64,000 nt of DNA from CBDDGJ01 sp965227805 (GTDB taxonomy: Bacteria; Pseudomonadota; Alphaproteobacteria; RS24): contig CBDDGJ010000003.1 in assembly GCA_965227805.1 (NCBI GenBank), positions 1,240,001 to 1,304,000 on the forward strand, written 5' to 3'. A program made the translations under genes and the position numbers. This document shows, piece by piece, positions 17,545-26,057 of the stretch (its first letter is position 1; the number at the start of each line of letters is the position of its first letter). The notes below the pieces were generated by a model, which was given only the letters and a program-made list of their open reading frames with translations, did not search any database and was not told the origin of the DNA.

Positions 17545-18896
17545 GGCAATAACTCCTCCAATGCCTGGCCAAATGTATCAATATCGGCATGGCTGCAACA
17601 TTCGGTTGCGGCGACAAGCAATAAATTTTCCGTATTTTTCCCCCGCAATAGGCGAGATACCGGAATACCGCCAATAATATTGCGCGCCGCTAATTGCTCA
17701 ATCAGCGGTGCGGCGGGCACAGGTAAATGCAGGGTAAATTCATTAAAGAAATGGTCGTTCAAAAGATGAATACCAGAAATTTGCGTAAGCCGGTCGGCTA
17801 GATCTAAAGCACGTGCATGGTTAAGCTGTGCCAGTTTTTGTAATCCGCTCCCCCCTAAAAGCGTCATATGTGCACTAAAGGCCAATGCGCATAATCCGGA
17901 ATTTGTGCAAATATTAGAGGTCGCCTTATCACGGCGAATATGCTGTTCGCGCGTGGAAAGTGTCAGCACAAAGCCGCGCTTGCCTTCGGCATCGCGGGTT
18001 TCGCCACACAGCCGCCCCGGCATTTGGCGAATATATTTTTGACGTGTGGCGAACAGCCCGACATAAGGCCCGCCAAAATTTAACCCATTGCCGAGGGATT
18101 GCCCTTCGCCTGTCACAATATCCGCGCCCATATCTCCGGGTGCGCGCAATAGGCCGAAAGATACCGCTTCTGTAACGGCAACAATGAGCAATGCACCTTT
18201 CGCATGGGCGGCTTCGCTTAGCACGGCGAGATCATTTATATCGCCGAAAAAATCCGGATATTGCACCACCACACAGGCTGTATCATCATCAATAAGGGCG
18301 GTTAAATCTTCATCGGGCAATTTTGTTGGATTATAGTCAAGGGGGGGAGACACCAGCACTCCGCCGCTCATGGCAGAATTAGTATGTATAACGTCAGCAT
18401 ATTGTGGGTGCAGGCGCGATGACAGCACGGCCTTGTTCCGCCGTGTTATGCGCCGTGCCATCATGACAGCTTCGGCAGTGGCGGTAGAGCCATCCCACAT
18501 AGACGCATTGGCGACATCCATGCCGGTAAGCTGTGCGACCTGGGTTTGAAATTCGAATAAATACTGCAATGTGCCTTGTGATATTTCGGGTTGATAGGGC
18601 GTGTAGGAGGTCAAAAATTCCGACCGTTGAATAATATGATCAACCATGGCCGGAATATGATGCTTATAAGCCCCCCCGCCGCAAAAAAACGGACCACTTC
18701 CTGCAGCCCGATTTTGTGCGGCCAAAGCGGTTAATATATGTTCCACCTCCATTTCACTTGTATATGCAGGTAAATCCAAAGCCTCTTTCAGGCGCGCTTG
18801 TTCAGGCACATCGACAAATAAATCATCGATTGTATCGACCCCAATGCGCGCCAGCATCTGTGTCCTGTCTGCATCGCTTAGCGGTAAATAGCGCAT
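17541..18896 (-). CDS. gcvPA: Glycine dehydrogenase (decarboxylating) subunit 1
   Basis: This is the N-terminal half of the split P-protein, a fold-type I aminotransferase-like domain that lacks the PLP lysine and pairs with GcvPB. Recognisable blocks are FCGGGAYKHHIP, SYTPYQPEISQGTLQ and the GMDVANASMWDG segment (about residues 72-135). Length 451 is normal. It begins one base after the gcvH stop and overlaps gcvPB by four bases, so it is in the middle of a tightly packed operon. Confidence 0.97.
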   Translation of the reverse strand: MRYLPLSDADRTQMLARIGVDTIDDLFVDVPEQARLKEALDLPAYTSEMEVEHILTALAAQNRAAGSGPFFCGGGAYKHHIPAMVDHIIQRSEFLTSYTPYQPEISQGTLQYLFEFQTQVAQLTGMDVANASMWDGSTATAEAVMMARRITRRNKAVLSSRLHPQYADVIHTNSAMSGGVLVSPPLDYNPTKLPDEDLTALIDDDTACVVVQYPDFFGDINDLAVLSEAAHAKGALLIVAVTEAVSFGLLRAPGDMGADIVTGEGQSLGNGLNFGGPYVGLFATRQKYIRQMPGRLCGETRDAEGKRGFVLTLSTREQHIRRDKATSNICTNSGLCALAFSAHMTLLGGSGLQKLAQLNHARALDLADRLTQISGIHLLNDHFFNEFTLHLPVPAAPLIEQLAARNIIGGIPVSRLLRGKNTENLLLVAATECCSHADIDTFGQALEELLP

Positions 18897-19268
18897 TTAT
18901 CCATGCTCCTTAATATAAGCCCGATAAGCGGCCTCATCCATAAGTGTATCCAGCTCAGCTGCATCTGTTATTTTGAGTTTTACAATCCATGCCTCTTCCT
19001 GTGCGGATTGATTCACAAGGTCGGGGCTTTCCTCCAGCGTATCATTAACCGCGACAATGTCACCGGCAATCGGGGAATAGACTTCGCTTGCTGCCTTTAC
19101 GCTTTCAATAATGGCGGCTTCATCACCTTTTGCCACCTTGCGCCCGATTTCGGGAAGCTCGACAAATACCACATCGCCGAGCTGGCTTTGGGCATATTCA
19201 CTAATGCCGATAAAGGCGTGTTCACCATCCTGACGCACCCATTCATGATCTTTACTAAATTTTAACAT
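18897..19268 (-). CDS. gcvH: Glycine cleavage system H protein
   Basis: This small lipoyl carrier shuttles the aminomethyl intermediate between P-, T- and L-proteins. The lipoylated lysine is K58 in ESVKAAS. The frame is open from 19286, but the family N-terminus (MLKFSKDHEWV) and a good ribosome site (GAGGA, overlapping the gcvT stop, 7 bp before the ATG) point to 19268, giving 123 residues. Because its ribosome site lies over the gcvT stop codon, its translation is probably coupled to gcvT. Confidence 0.96.
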   Translation of the reverse strand: MLKFSKDHEWVRQDGEHAFIGISEYAQSQLGDVVFVELPEIGRKVAKGDEAAIIESVKAASEVYSPIAGDIVAVNDTLEESPDLVNQSAQEEAWIVKLKITDAAELDTLMDEAAYRAYIKEHG

Positions 19269-19272
19269 GGAT

Positions 19273-20412
19273 TTATCCTCTTTCATTTCGTTTGTAATTA
19301 TGGGGTATAAATGGGAGTGGCGTTATATGCGCCCCTCTTTTTTTGCCACGTATTATGAGGTCAACGGGCATATTTTCTTGCGCGCATTGTGTTTGCACAT
19401 AGCCCATAGCAATCGGTCGTTTTAGGCTGGGGCTAAACCCGCCACTGGTAATATGCCCGATTTCCTGGCCATTTTTGTCACAGATAAGGGTGCCTTCGCG
19501 GGCAGGTGCGCGCTCTTGCGGCAAAATGCCGACGCGTTTATGGGGTGTGCCGTGTTCAATTTGTTGGCAAATTATATCTGCCCCCGGAAAATCTTTCGCC
19601 GCGCGCCGCCTTTTGGGAATTGTCCATGCAAGGTCAGCCGCTATCGGGCTTGTCTGGGTGTCAATGTCATGCCCGTAAAGACATAAGCCTGCCTCCAAAC
19701 GTAAGCTATCACGTGCCCCCAAACCAATCGGTTTTATCCGCTCATCTTGTAAAATATGCATGGCAAAATCTTCGGCCTGGTCTGGCAGCAGAGACACTTC
19801 AAATCCATCCTCTCCCGTATAGCCACAACAGGAAATCAGCACGCTTTCACCTTTCCAGTCACACCAGCGCGCCTGCATAAAGGGAAGCTCTGCAATATGC
19901 GGAAATAACTGCGCCAATATGGGGCGTGCCTGTGGCCCTTGTAGGGCAAGCAAGGCGCGATCTTGCACATCCACATTAATTTTGCCTTTAAGCATGGTGT
20001 CTATATGTGCACTATCATCGGCTTTACAGGCGGCATTTACAACAAGCCACACATAATCATCAAAGCACGTTATCATTAAATCATCAAGAATACCGCCGCT
20101 TGCGTGCGTAAACATACTATAGGCAATCTCGCCACTTTGCCGATTTATAATATTTGCCGGCACAAGCTGCTCGCAAAGTGCAGCGCATGGGTCGGCCTCA
20201 TTTTGTGCGGATAGGCGTATTTGCCCCATATGCGACACATCAAATAAGCCGGCAGACTGACGCACAAATATATGTTCCGCCATCACCCCATCGGCATAAT
20301 GCAGCGGCATGGCATAACCGGCAAAACCAACCATGCGTGCGCCCAAGCGTTCATGCATATTATGCAAGGGGATTTTTTGTAGATCATCCGACCGGGGTAT
20401 GGATGGTGCCAC
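19273..20412 (-). CDS. gcvT: Glycine cleavage system T protein (aminomethyltransferase)
   Basis: This folate-dependent enzyme releases ammonia and makes 5,10-methylene-tetrahydrofolate from the aminomethyl-lipoyl intermediate. Family blocks include FAGYAMPLHY, GLFDVSHMGQI, and CGYTGEDGFEV near residue 195. Length is 379. The start codon is GTG at 20410-20412, preceded by GAGGGAGAG about 10 bp upstream; no better start exists in frame before the riboswitch. It is the first gene of gcvT-gcvH-gcvPA-gcvPB-rnhB. The L-protein (lipoamide dehydrogenase) is not in the window. Confidence 0.96.
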   Translation of the reverse strand: MAPSIPRSDDLQKIPLHNMHERLGARMVGFAGYAMPLHYADGVMAEHIFVRQSAGLFDVSHMGQIRLSAQNEADPCAALCEQLVPANIINRQSGEIAYSMFTHASGGILDDLMITCFDDYVWLVVNAACKADDSAHIDTMLKGKINVDVQDRALLALQGPQARPILAQLFPHIAELPFMQARWCDWKGESVLISCCGYTGEDGFEVSLLPDQAEDFAMHILQDERIKPIGLGARDSLRLEAGLCLYGHDIDTQTSPIAADLAWTIPKRRRAAKDFPGADIICQQIEHGTPHKRVGILPQERAPAREGTLICDKNGQEIGHITSGGFSPSLKRPIAMGYVQTQCAQENMPVDLIIRGKKRGAHITPLPFIPHNYKRNERG

Positions 20413-20456
20413 GTAATGCTCTCCCTCTTATTTGACACAGGCCCAAAACAATAAAT

Positions 20457-20480
20457 ATTTCGCATTTATTTTAGCGAAAT
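20457..20480 (-). promoter_or_regulatory. Hairpin between glycine riboswitch and gcvT
   Basis: ATTTCGC (20457-20463 and its complement at 20474-20480) forms a perfect 7-bp stem with a 10-nt AT-rich loop, placed after the second aptamer and before the gcvT ribosome site. It is the obvious candidate for the switching element (expression platform). No strong U-run follows it, so control of translation or an antiterminator partner is as likely as plain termination. Mechanism is inferred. Confidence 0.4.
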
Positions 20481-20484
20481 AATT

Positions 20485-20782
20485 GCCCCCCTCTGTCCTT
20501 GTGCCAGCAGCAAACCTGAGAGAATTGACGTTTATCCGGGCTGGGTATCTATGTGAAAGGTTTCACATGAAAACACATCCACGCCCATTTAAACGCTTAC
20601 CCCGTCGGTGAGATATATTGCTATATCTGCTTTCCAGAGTCGTAGCTCTTGCACGGTCCTTTTGCCTGAGAGTTTCCGAGGGCGGTTGCTCCTTCGGCCT
20701 TGCATGTTCTGTATAGCACCCCTATGACATCACGCCTATCGCCAGGCAGCCATAAAGGCCAAACATGCACCGTCTCCCGTGC
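20485..20782 (-). promoter_or_regulatory. Tandem glycine riboswitch
   Basis: The minus-strand leader of gcvT shows two glycine aptamers in series. Aptamer 1 begins with GGGAGACG (20771-20778) and carries CCGAAGGAGCAA (20686-20697) and CTCTCAGG followed by CAAAAGGACCG (about 20653-20673). Aptamer 2 carries CACCGACGGGGTAA (20597-20610) and CTCTCAGG, then GGCACAAGGACAGAGG (about 20489-20518). These are the conserved core blocks of the glycine riboswitch family, known to bind glycine and switch on gcv expression. The gap from 20413 to 20863 is explained by this element and its platform. Confidence 0.9.
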
Positions 20783-20863
20783 AGATCATTACACAACATA
20801 TAATGATAAAGATTCGAAATCTTGCCAATATAAAAAGCGGAGAAAAATTATTTTATCCACGCT

Positions 20864-21409
20864 TTATTCATTGCGCCCAGGTAAGACGCGGGCACGCCGT
20901 GCGGCACGATTTGCCTCAATTTGCATAGGGGTTTGCGTGAAACCAACAAGAAATTCATTTTGTTGGAATTGCTTTTTCTCATCTTTTTCCATAGGTGTCT
21001 CAACGGTATAAATCGGTAGCGTTATTTTTTGCCCGTCTTCAAGATTTTCGGGCAAATCAAGCGGTAATTGTGCATTAAACCGCGACATGAGTTGGTCATT
21101 TTGCAAGCGTATGATAAAGGCCGGAATTGAAAAATTGCGTTGTGTTATCGCATCTGCTTGGCTAATATGTGCCGTGATGGTAAGTTTTATGCGGCGTATC
21201 ATATCTTCCGTTTCGGGGTGGGGCACACATTCGACGTTGCTATTATTGATTTCAATATAAAAGGCGGGTGCGTGCGGATTTTGCGGATCACGCCATTGCT
21301 CTGTTGTTGCAAGGGGCGAAACGAGTGGACACAAAGCCCCTTCAATTGCTTTTTTGCCGCAACTTGCAATTATGAGGCTTGCCATAAGAATGAGCAAAAT
21401 ATGTCGCAT
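20864..21409 (-). CDS. Predicted small lipoprotein of unknown function
   Basis: The 181-residue product has a lipoprotein signal: a short charged start, the hydrophobic LLILMASLIIA core and the lipobox Cys at residue 17 (IASCGKK). After lipidation it would be anchored to a membrane and face the periplasm. The rest is a mixed alpha/beta soluble domain rich in charged residues and Gln, with two further Cys. I do not recognise a family with confidence. It is transcribed toward the gcv operon but is separated from it by the riboswitch leader, and it is divergent from ispH. Confidence 0.7.
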   Translation of the reverse strand: MRHILLILMASLIIASCGKKAIEGALCPLVSPLATTEQWRDPQNPHAPAFYIEINNSNVECVPHPETEDMIRRIKLTITAHISQADAITQRNFSIPAFIIRLQNDQLMSRFNAQLPLDLPENLEDGQKITLPIYTVETPMEKDEKKQFQQNEFLVGFTQTPMQIEANRAARRARVLPGRNE

Positions 21410-21503
21410 AAAGTCTCCGTTTTTGATTTTACATGCTTGACGCTATAGCCATTCCTTAATTATTACCATAAACAGATAAAGGCAAGGGTAGGTTTATAAA
21501 CTT

Positions 21504-22448
21504 ATGAAACAGCCATTAACACTTATTTTGGCGAATCCGCGTGGCTTTTGTGCCGGGGTGGACCGTGCCATAAAAATTGTTGAACACGCACTAATACGCT
21601 ATGGCGCACCGGTTTATGTGCGTCATGAAATTGTGCATAATGCCCATGTTGTGAAAAGCCTGCAAAAAAAAGGCGCAATTTTTGTTGAGGAATTATCCGA
21701 TATAACGGATAAGGATGCGCCGGTTATTTTTTCGGCGCATGGTGTGCCCAAAACCGTTCCGCAAGAAGCAGATAGGCGCAATATGTTTTGGCTGGATGCA
21801 ACTTGCCCTTTGGTTTCAAAAGTGCACCGCGCGGCTGAACAGCATTATCAGGCAGGCAGATATATTTTACTTATTGGCCATGCGGGACACCCGGAAGTTA
21901 TTGGCACAATGGGACAGGTAGCGCCACATGCAATTAGCTTGATAGAAACCGTTCATGACGCAGAAAATTTTATGCCGCCGGAAGATATGGCGCTAGCCTA
22001 TGTTACCCAAACCACGCTTTCTGTGGATGATACAGCGGCAATTATTGCCTGTCTAAAACAGCGTTTCCCGAAAATATATGAGCCGCATAAGCAAGATATT
22101 TGCTATGCAACGACCAACCGGCAAGAGGCGGTAAAGGCTTTGGCGGCACAGGTAGATATGCTTTTTGTGGTCGGTGCACCTAATTCGTCCAATGCACAAA
22201 GGTTGGTTGAAGTAGGCAAGCGGGCAGGGTGCAAAGAGTCTGTTTTAATTACTGATGCACATGATCTTGATTATCATCATATTGGCACATATCAGACCAT
22301 AGGCATAACCGCAGGGGCTTCTGCACCGGAAATTATTGTCGAGGAAATTATTGCGGCTTTACAGATAAAATATGATGTTACCATTTCAGACTTAACCACA
22401 GCGGAAGAAAATATAGTCTTCAAATTACCGAAAGCATTACGTGAGTAA
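21504..22448 (+). CDS. ispH: 4-hydroxy-3-methylbut-2-enyl diphosphate reductase
   Basis: This is the last enzyme of the MEP pathway, an Fe-S protein that makes IPP and DMAPP. The three cluster cysteines are visible in PRGFCAGVDRA (near residue 17), DATCPLVSKVH (near 99) and GAPNSSNAQRL preceded by a conserved Cys region (DICYATTNRQ, near 197). Length 314 is normal. It leads a compact plus-strand operon ispH-thrB-rnhA, with 2 bp between ispH and thrB. Confidence 0.96.
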   Translation: MKQPLTLILANPRGFCAGVDRAIKIVEHALIRYGAPVYVRHEIVHNAHVVKSLQKKGAIFVEELSDITDKDAPVIFSAHGVPKTVPQEADRRNMFWLDATCPLVSKVHRAAEQHYQAGRYILLIGHAGHPEVIGTMGQVAPHAISLIETVHDAENFMPPEDMALAYVTQTTLSVDDTAAIIACLKQRFPKIYEPHKQDICYATTNRQEAVKALAAQVDMLFVVGAPNSSNAQRLVEVGKRAGCKESVLITDAHDLDYHHIGTYQTIGITAGASAPEIIVEEIIAALQIKYDVTISDLTTAEENIVFKLPKALRE

Positions 22449-22450
22449 CC

Positions 22451-23419
22451 ATGGCCGTCTATACGCAAATTGATGATGCCGATCTAACAGTTTTTTTGCA
22501 GGATTATGCGATCGGTGCCTTGCGCTCATTTAAGGGCATTGCGGCAGGGGTGCAAAATTCGAATTTTTTAGTGCACAGCACGCAGGGGCGTTATATTTTG
22601 ACGCTTTATGAATCCGAAACCACCTCCAAAAGCGTGCCGTTTTTTTTATCGCTTATGCACCATTTCGCCGCGCAAGGCATAAAGTGCCCTTTGCCGATTA
22701 CCCGTAAGGATGGTGGTTTATTGTCTACGCTATGTGGCAAGCCCGCAGCCCTTGTGAGCTTTCTGGATGGGGTAAGTGTGAGCACGCCAACCCCTGCCCA
22801 TTGCGCCGCTATGGGCAGCGCGCTTGCGGCTTTGCATCTTGCAGGTCAGGGCTTTTCACACATGCGCGAAAATAATATAGGGCACGCATATTGGGCAGAT
22901 TTATTTGCACGCAATAGGCCGCGCACCGATGAAATTATGCCCGGCCTTGCTGCTGAAATAGAAGATGAACTGAAACGCCTCGCCGCGCAGTGGCCACAAG
23001 ATTTGCCACGCGGCATAATTCATGCCGATTTATTCCCTGATAATGCATTTTTTTTAGAAGGAGCCGTATCGGGCATAATCGACTTTTATTTTGCCTGCAC
23101 CGATTTTTATGCTTATGACGTGGCTATATGTTTGAATGCGTGGTGTTTTGAGGCTGATGCGAATTTTAATATTACCAAAGCGCGGCATTTTTTGGATGGG
23201 TATCAGCAGATGCGTCCGCTGTTAAGAGCTGAATATGATGCCTTGCCGGTTTTAGCAGGCGGCGCGGCGATGCGGTTTTTGCTTACGCGGGTGCATGATT
23301 GGCTGAACCATACGGAAGATGCGTTTGTGGTGCGCAAAAACCCGACGGATTATCTGCGTCGTTTGCGCTTTCACAAGAATGTAACCCATAGCCGTGATTA
23401 TGGTTTGGAGGTGTTATGA
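22451..23419 (+). CDS. thrB: Homoserine kinase, choline-kinase-like (ThrB2 type)
   Basis: This enzyme phosphorylates homoserine on the way to threonine. It belongs to the aminoglycoside-phosphotransferase fold, as in most alphaproteobacteria, and not to the GHMP family. The catalytic loop GIIHADLFPDNAFF (near residue 195) and the following DFYFACTDFYAYDVA metal-binding region are clear. Length 322 is typical. The order ispH-thrB-rnhA is common in alphaproteobacteria and supports the assignment over other phosphotransferases. Confidence 0.93.
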   Translation: MAVYTQIDDADLTVFLQDYAIGALRSFKGIAAGVQNSNFLVHSTQGRYILTLYESETTSKSVPFFLSLMHHFAAQGIKCPLPITRKDGGLLSTLCGKPAALVSFLDGVSVSTPTPAHCAAMGSALAALHLAGQGFSHMRENNIGHAYWADLFARNRPRTDEIMPGLAAEIEDELKRLAAQWPQDLPRGIIHADLFPDNAFFLEGAVSGIIDFYFACTDFYAYDVAICLNAWCFEADANFNITKARHFLDGYQQMRPLLRAEYDALPVLAGGAAMRFLLTRVHDWLNHTEDAFVVRKNPTDYLRRLRFHKNVTHSRDYGLEVL

Positions 23420-23850
23420 CGGATTATATAGTCTATACAGATGGCGCGTGTTCAGGCAATCCCGGCCCTGGGGGGTGGGGGGTTTATTTCGCTGCTGGCC
23501 TTGAGAGAGATGAGTTTTGTGGGGGCGAGGCGCAAACCACCAATAATCGTATGGAACTTATGGCGGCGATATTTGCGCTAAATGCGGTGCCAGAAGGCGC
23601 GCATATTGTGCTTTATACCGATAGCAAATATGTGAAAGACGGCATTCTAAGCTGGATCGATAAATGGAAACAAAATAGATGGCGCACAGCGGCAAGAAAG
23701 CCAGTTAAGAATATGGATTTATGGCAAGCGCTAGATACCGCGCGCGCCTGCCGCCATGTCGAGTGGAAATGGGTAAAAGGCCATATCGGTATAGAGGGCA
23801 ATGAACGCGCCGATGCGTTGGCTCGTAAAGGTATGGCAGATTTTGTTTGA
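23416..23850 (+). CDS. rnhA: Ribonuclease HI
   Basis: This enzyme cuts the RNA strand of RNA-DNA hybrids. The catalytic acidic residues appear in YTDGACSGNPGPGGWG (Asp8), NNRMELMA (Glu near 46) and LYTDSKYV (Asp near 69), and KGHIGIEGNERAD at the C-terminus adds the last ones. Length 144 is normal. Its ATG overlaps the thrB stop (ATGA). With rnhB at 15.5 kb the window carries both RNase H types. Confidence 0.97.
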   Translation: MTDYIVYTDGACSGNPGPGGWGVYFAAGLERDEFCGGEAQTTNNRMELMAAIFALNAVPEGAHIVLYTDSKYVKDGILSWIDKWKQNRWRTAARKPVKNMDLWQALDTARACRHVEWKWVKGHIGIEGNERADALARKGMADFV

Positions 23851-23869
23851 CAGATAGACTTATGTAAAA

Positions 23870-24816
23870 ATGCACCTGGATGAAAGACTAAAACAAGCTG
23901 ATTTTGCAAGCTGGATTCCTTGCACAAAACCGTTGCGCTTTTCTCTATTTGATCCGGATAAAACCATCCGCCTGTTTTATAGAAGCAGATATGCGAATTT
24001 CATTGCGCCGTTTGAGGTGAAAGAGTGTGAAAAAAATGCACGACTGATGCGGAAATTATGCTGCACCGGCTTTTATTTTCATAATGTCTGGCCAATAAAA
24101 GGAAAATTTGATGGCGAATTTCGTTATTATATGGTGGCGAGAACAAATGAAAATCGTGAATTAACAGGAAAAATAATTGTTACGGATCACAATAATACAT
24201 TGCCGCATGAATGTGAGCACGCGCTTCTGTCTGCTTATGAAAATATCGATAAGACATATAATGCGTTTGTGCATGAGAGAGATGGCAAAAGTTTTTCAGA
24301 TTTGGTCGAACTAACAACAGGAATGGATGAATTATATGAGGAGGACATAAAAACGCAATTTGAGGCGCTGTGGGGGAAAGGAGAAGAACAAAACACTGAC
24401 AATTTGGGAGAGTATCAAATTCTACTGTTTGAATTTACCTTGCTGCGTAATGGCATTATTTTGTTTTCCGATAAAACACCTCCAGCCATACAACAAAAAG
24501 CACACGGATTTTCGCCTGTGAATAAATCGAATTTCTTACAAACACCGCGCATATATGAGCTTGTATATAGTTTCATGAAAAGCTGTTTTCACGAATATAT
24601 GCTGCATCATGTTGAGGCGGCCTCAATCCCTGGCGTGTTTAATTGCAATAGAATTAAGCAAAAATTTCATGGTGACCGCATCCCATCGGAAATTTTTTAT
24701 ACATATATGCAGAATTTTATGTCCAAAGGAATTACCACGGTAAAACGGGAAAAAAACTTTAATAAACTCAATCCGACTGATATAGCCATATATGGTGATG
24801 TCCTTCCCCCTTATAA
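23870..24816 (+). pseudogene. 5' part of a gene of unknown function, cut by an IS3 element
   Basis: The open frame runs to 24910, but its last 30 codons lie inside the insertion sequence, so the native part is about 316 residues. I recognise no family. It is soluble in character, rich in Phe, Tyr and Cys, with HECEH (residues 113-117) that formally fits HExxH but has an acidic residue where zincins have an uncharged one. The stretch is lower in GC than rnhA upstream and has a weak ribosome site 19 bp after the rnhA stop. With the IS and a TAA target duplication removed, it joins in frame to the open frame at 26058-26739, giving a protein of about 543 residues. It is probably inactivated. Confidence 0.6.
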
Positions 24817-26056
24817 TTGTACCAGTTTTAGCGAGAGATTATTGTCTTTGATTGGGTGTATATTTCTCGTTAGGATTTTAAGAAACATCAATTATAGGAG
24901 TAAAAGATGAGCAGAAAACGTTTTAGTGACAATGATATAATCCGCATATTACGTGAGGTTGAGGTGAATATTGGTGGGGGTATGGATACCGATTCTGCCT
25001 GCCGCAAGAGTGGCATTAGCCCGCAGACATATTACCGCTGGCGTGGCAATTATGGTCATATGAAGAATAGCGAGGTTAAACGCCTAAAAGCCTTGGAGCA
25101 GGAGAATGTGCGCCTTAAAAAGATAGTTGCTGCGCTAGAGTTAGATAAGTTGATTCTCAAGGAGGGGCTCGATTTTTTGGACAAGAAAAAGGCCTAACCA
25201 CAGCAGATAAGCGCTGTGTTGCAGTCCATTGCCAACAAAGGCTGAGCACAAGCCAGCGTAAAGTTTGCAAGGCTTTGGATATTCCAAGAAGCGTGTGTCA
25301 GTATAAACCCACTCAAGCTTGCAGCGATGAACAGCTACGGCTTGATATGATACGCCTAGCCAAGCAATATGGTCGTTATGGATACCGCAAGATAGCAGCA
25401 TTATTGCGGGTTGAGGGGCATAATGTTAACCATAAGAAGGTAGAAAGACTATGGCGCGAAGAAGGCTTGCAGCTGCCTAAAAGACACAAAAAGCGCAAGC
25501 GCATATATGATGGCACTTCCTCTTGCCTCAGACTTCGTGCCAAATATAAGAACCATATTTGGAGCTATGACTTTGTGGGGGACAAGCTGCATAATGGCAG
25601 GAAATACAGAATGTTAACGTTGCTCGACGAGTTCAGCAGAGAGGCGATAGCTGTGGAAGTTGGCTACAATATCAAGTCCATAGATGTGATTGAAACACTG
25701 GCAAAATGCTTCGCCAAACACGGCGTGCCTGAGCATATCAGGTCGGATAATGGTAGAGAATTTACCAGCACCGATATAAAGCGTTTCTTGCGTAATGTGG
25801 GCACCGAAACGCTTTATATCGCCCCAGGGTCGCCATGGGAAAATGGCTTTAATGAAAGGTTTAACGGTATACTCAGAACCGAGTTGTTAAATGCAGAAAC
25901 CTTCTTGTCGCTGACAGAAGCAAAGGTGGTAATAAAAGGCTGGGTAAAGCAATATAACCATATCAGACCGCACCAAGCACTAAACTACAAACCACCAGCA
26001 CCAGAAACAAACATACTCAACCAAAACACAAAAATACTCTCACAAAAACTGGCATA
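24817..26056 (+). mobile_element. IS3-family insertion sequence
   Basis: The element of about 1.24 kb carries overlapping orfA and orfB with the DDE transposase typical of IS3. Imperfect terminal inverted repeats are visible: CCAGTTTTAGCGAGAG at 24822-24837 and the complement of CCAGTTTTTGTGAGAG at about 26037-26052 (14 of 16 match), with further similarity outside. Ends set at 24817 and 26054 leave TAA on both sides (24814-24816 and 26055-26057), a 3-bp target duplication normal for the family; the exact ends are uncertain by 1-3 bp. The transposase frames look intact, so the copy may be active. Confidence 0.85.
24907..25197 (+). CDS. IS3-family OrfA (transposase helix-turn-helix subunit)
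   Basis: The 96-residue protein has an N-terminal helix-turn-helix (DSACRKSGISPQTYYRWR, residues 29-46) that binds the IS ends, and a C-terminal leucine-zipper coiled coil (KALEQENVRLKKIVAALELDK). A ribosome site TAGGAG lies 8 bp before the ATG. Near the 3' end the codons GAT TTT TTG form the perfect slippery heptamer T TTT TTG (25173-25179). A -1 shift there leads into the orfB frame and makes the full OrfAB transposase, as in other IS3 elements. Confidence 0.88.
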   Translation: MSRKRFSDNDIIRILREVEVNIGGGMDTDSACRKSGISPQTYYRWRGNYGHMKNSEVKRLKALEQENVRLKKIVAALELDKLILKEGLDFLDKKKA

Positions 26057-26057
26057 A
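25180..26057 (+). CDS. IS3-family OrfB transposase (DDE integrase core)
   Basis: The rve integrase core carries the catalytic triad: Asp in IWSYDFVGD, Asp in HIRSDNGREF, and Glu in PWENGFNERF, with the usual D-D-(35)-E spacing. The N-terminal HTH_21 region (YGRYGYRKIAALLR) is typical. The first independent start in frame is a TTG at 25275. The frame is open back to the slippery site at 25173-25179, so the protein is most likely made as an OrfA-OrfB fusion by -1 frameshifting. The start given here is the beginning of that open stretch, not a start codon. Confidence 0.88.
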
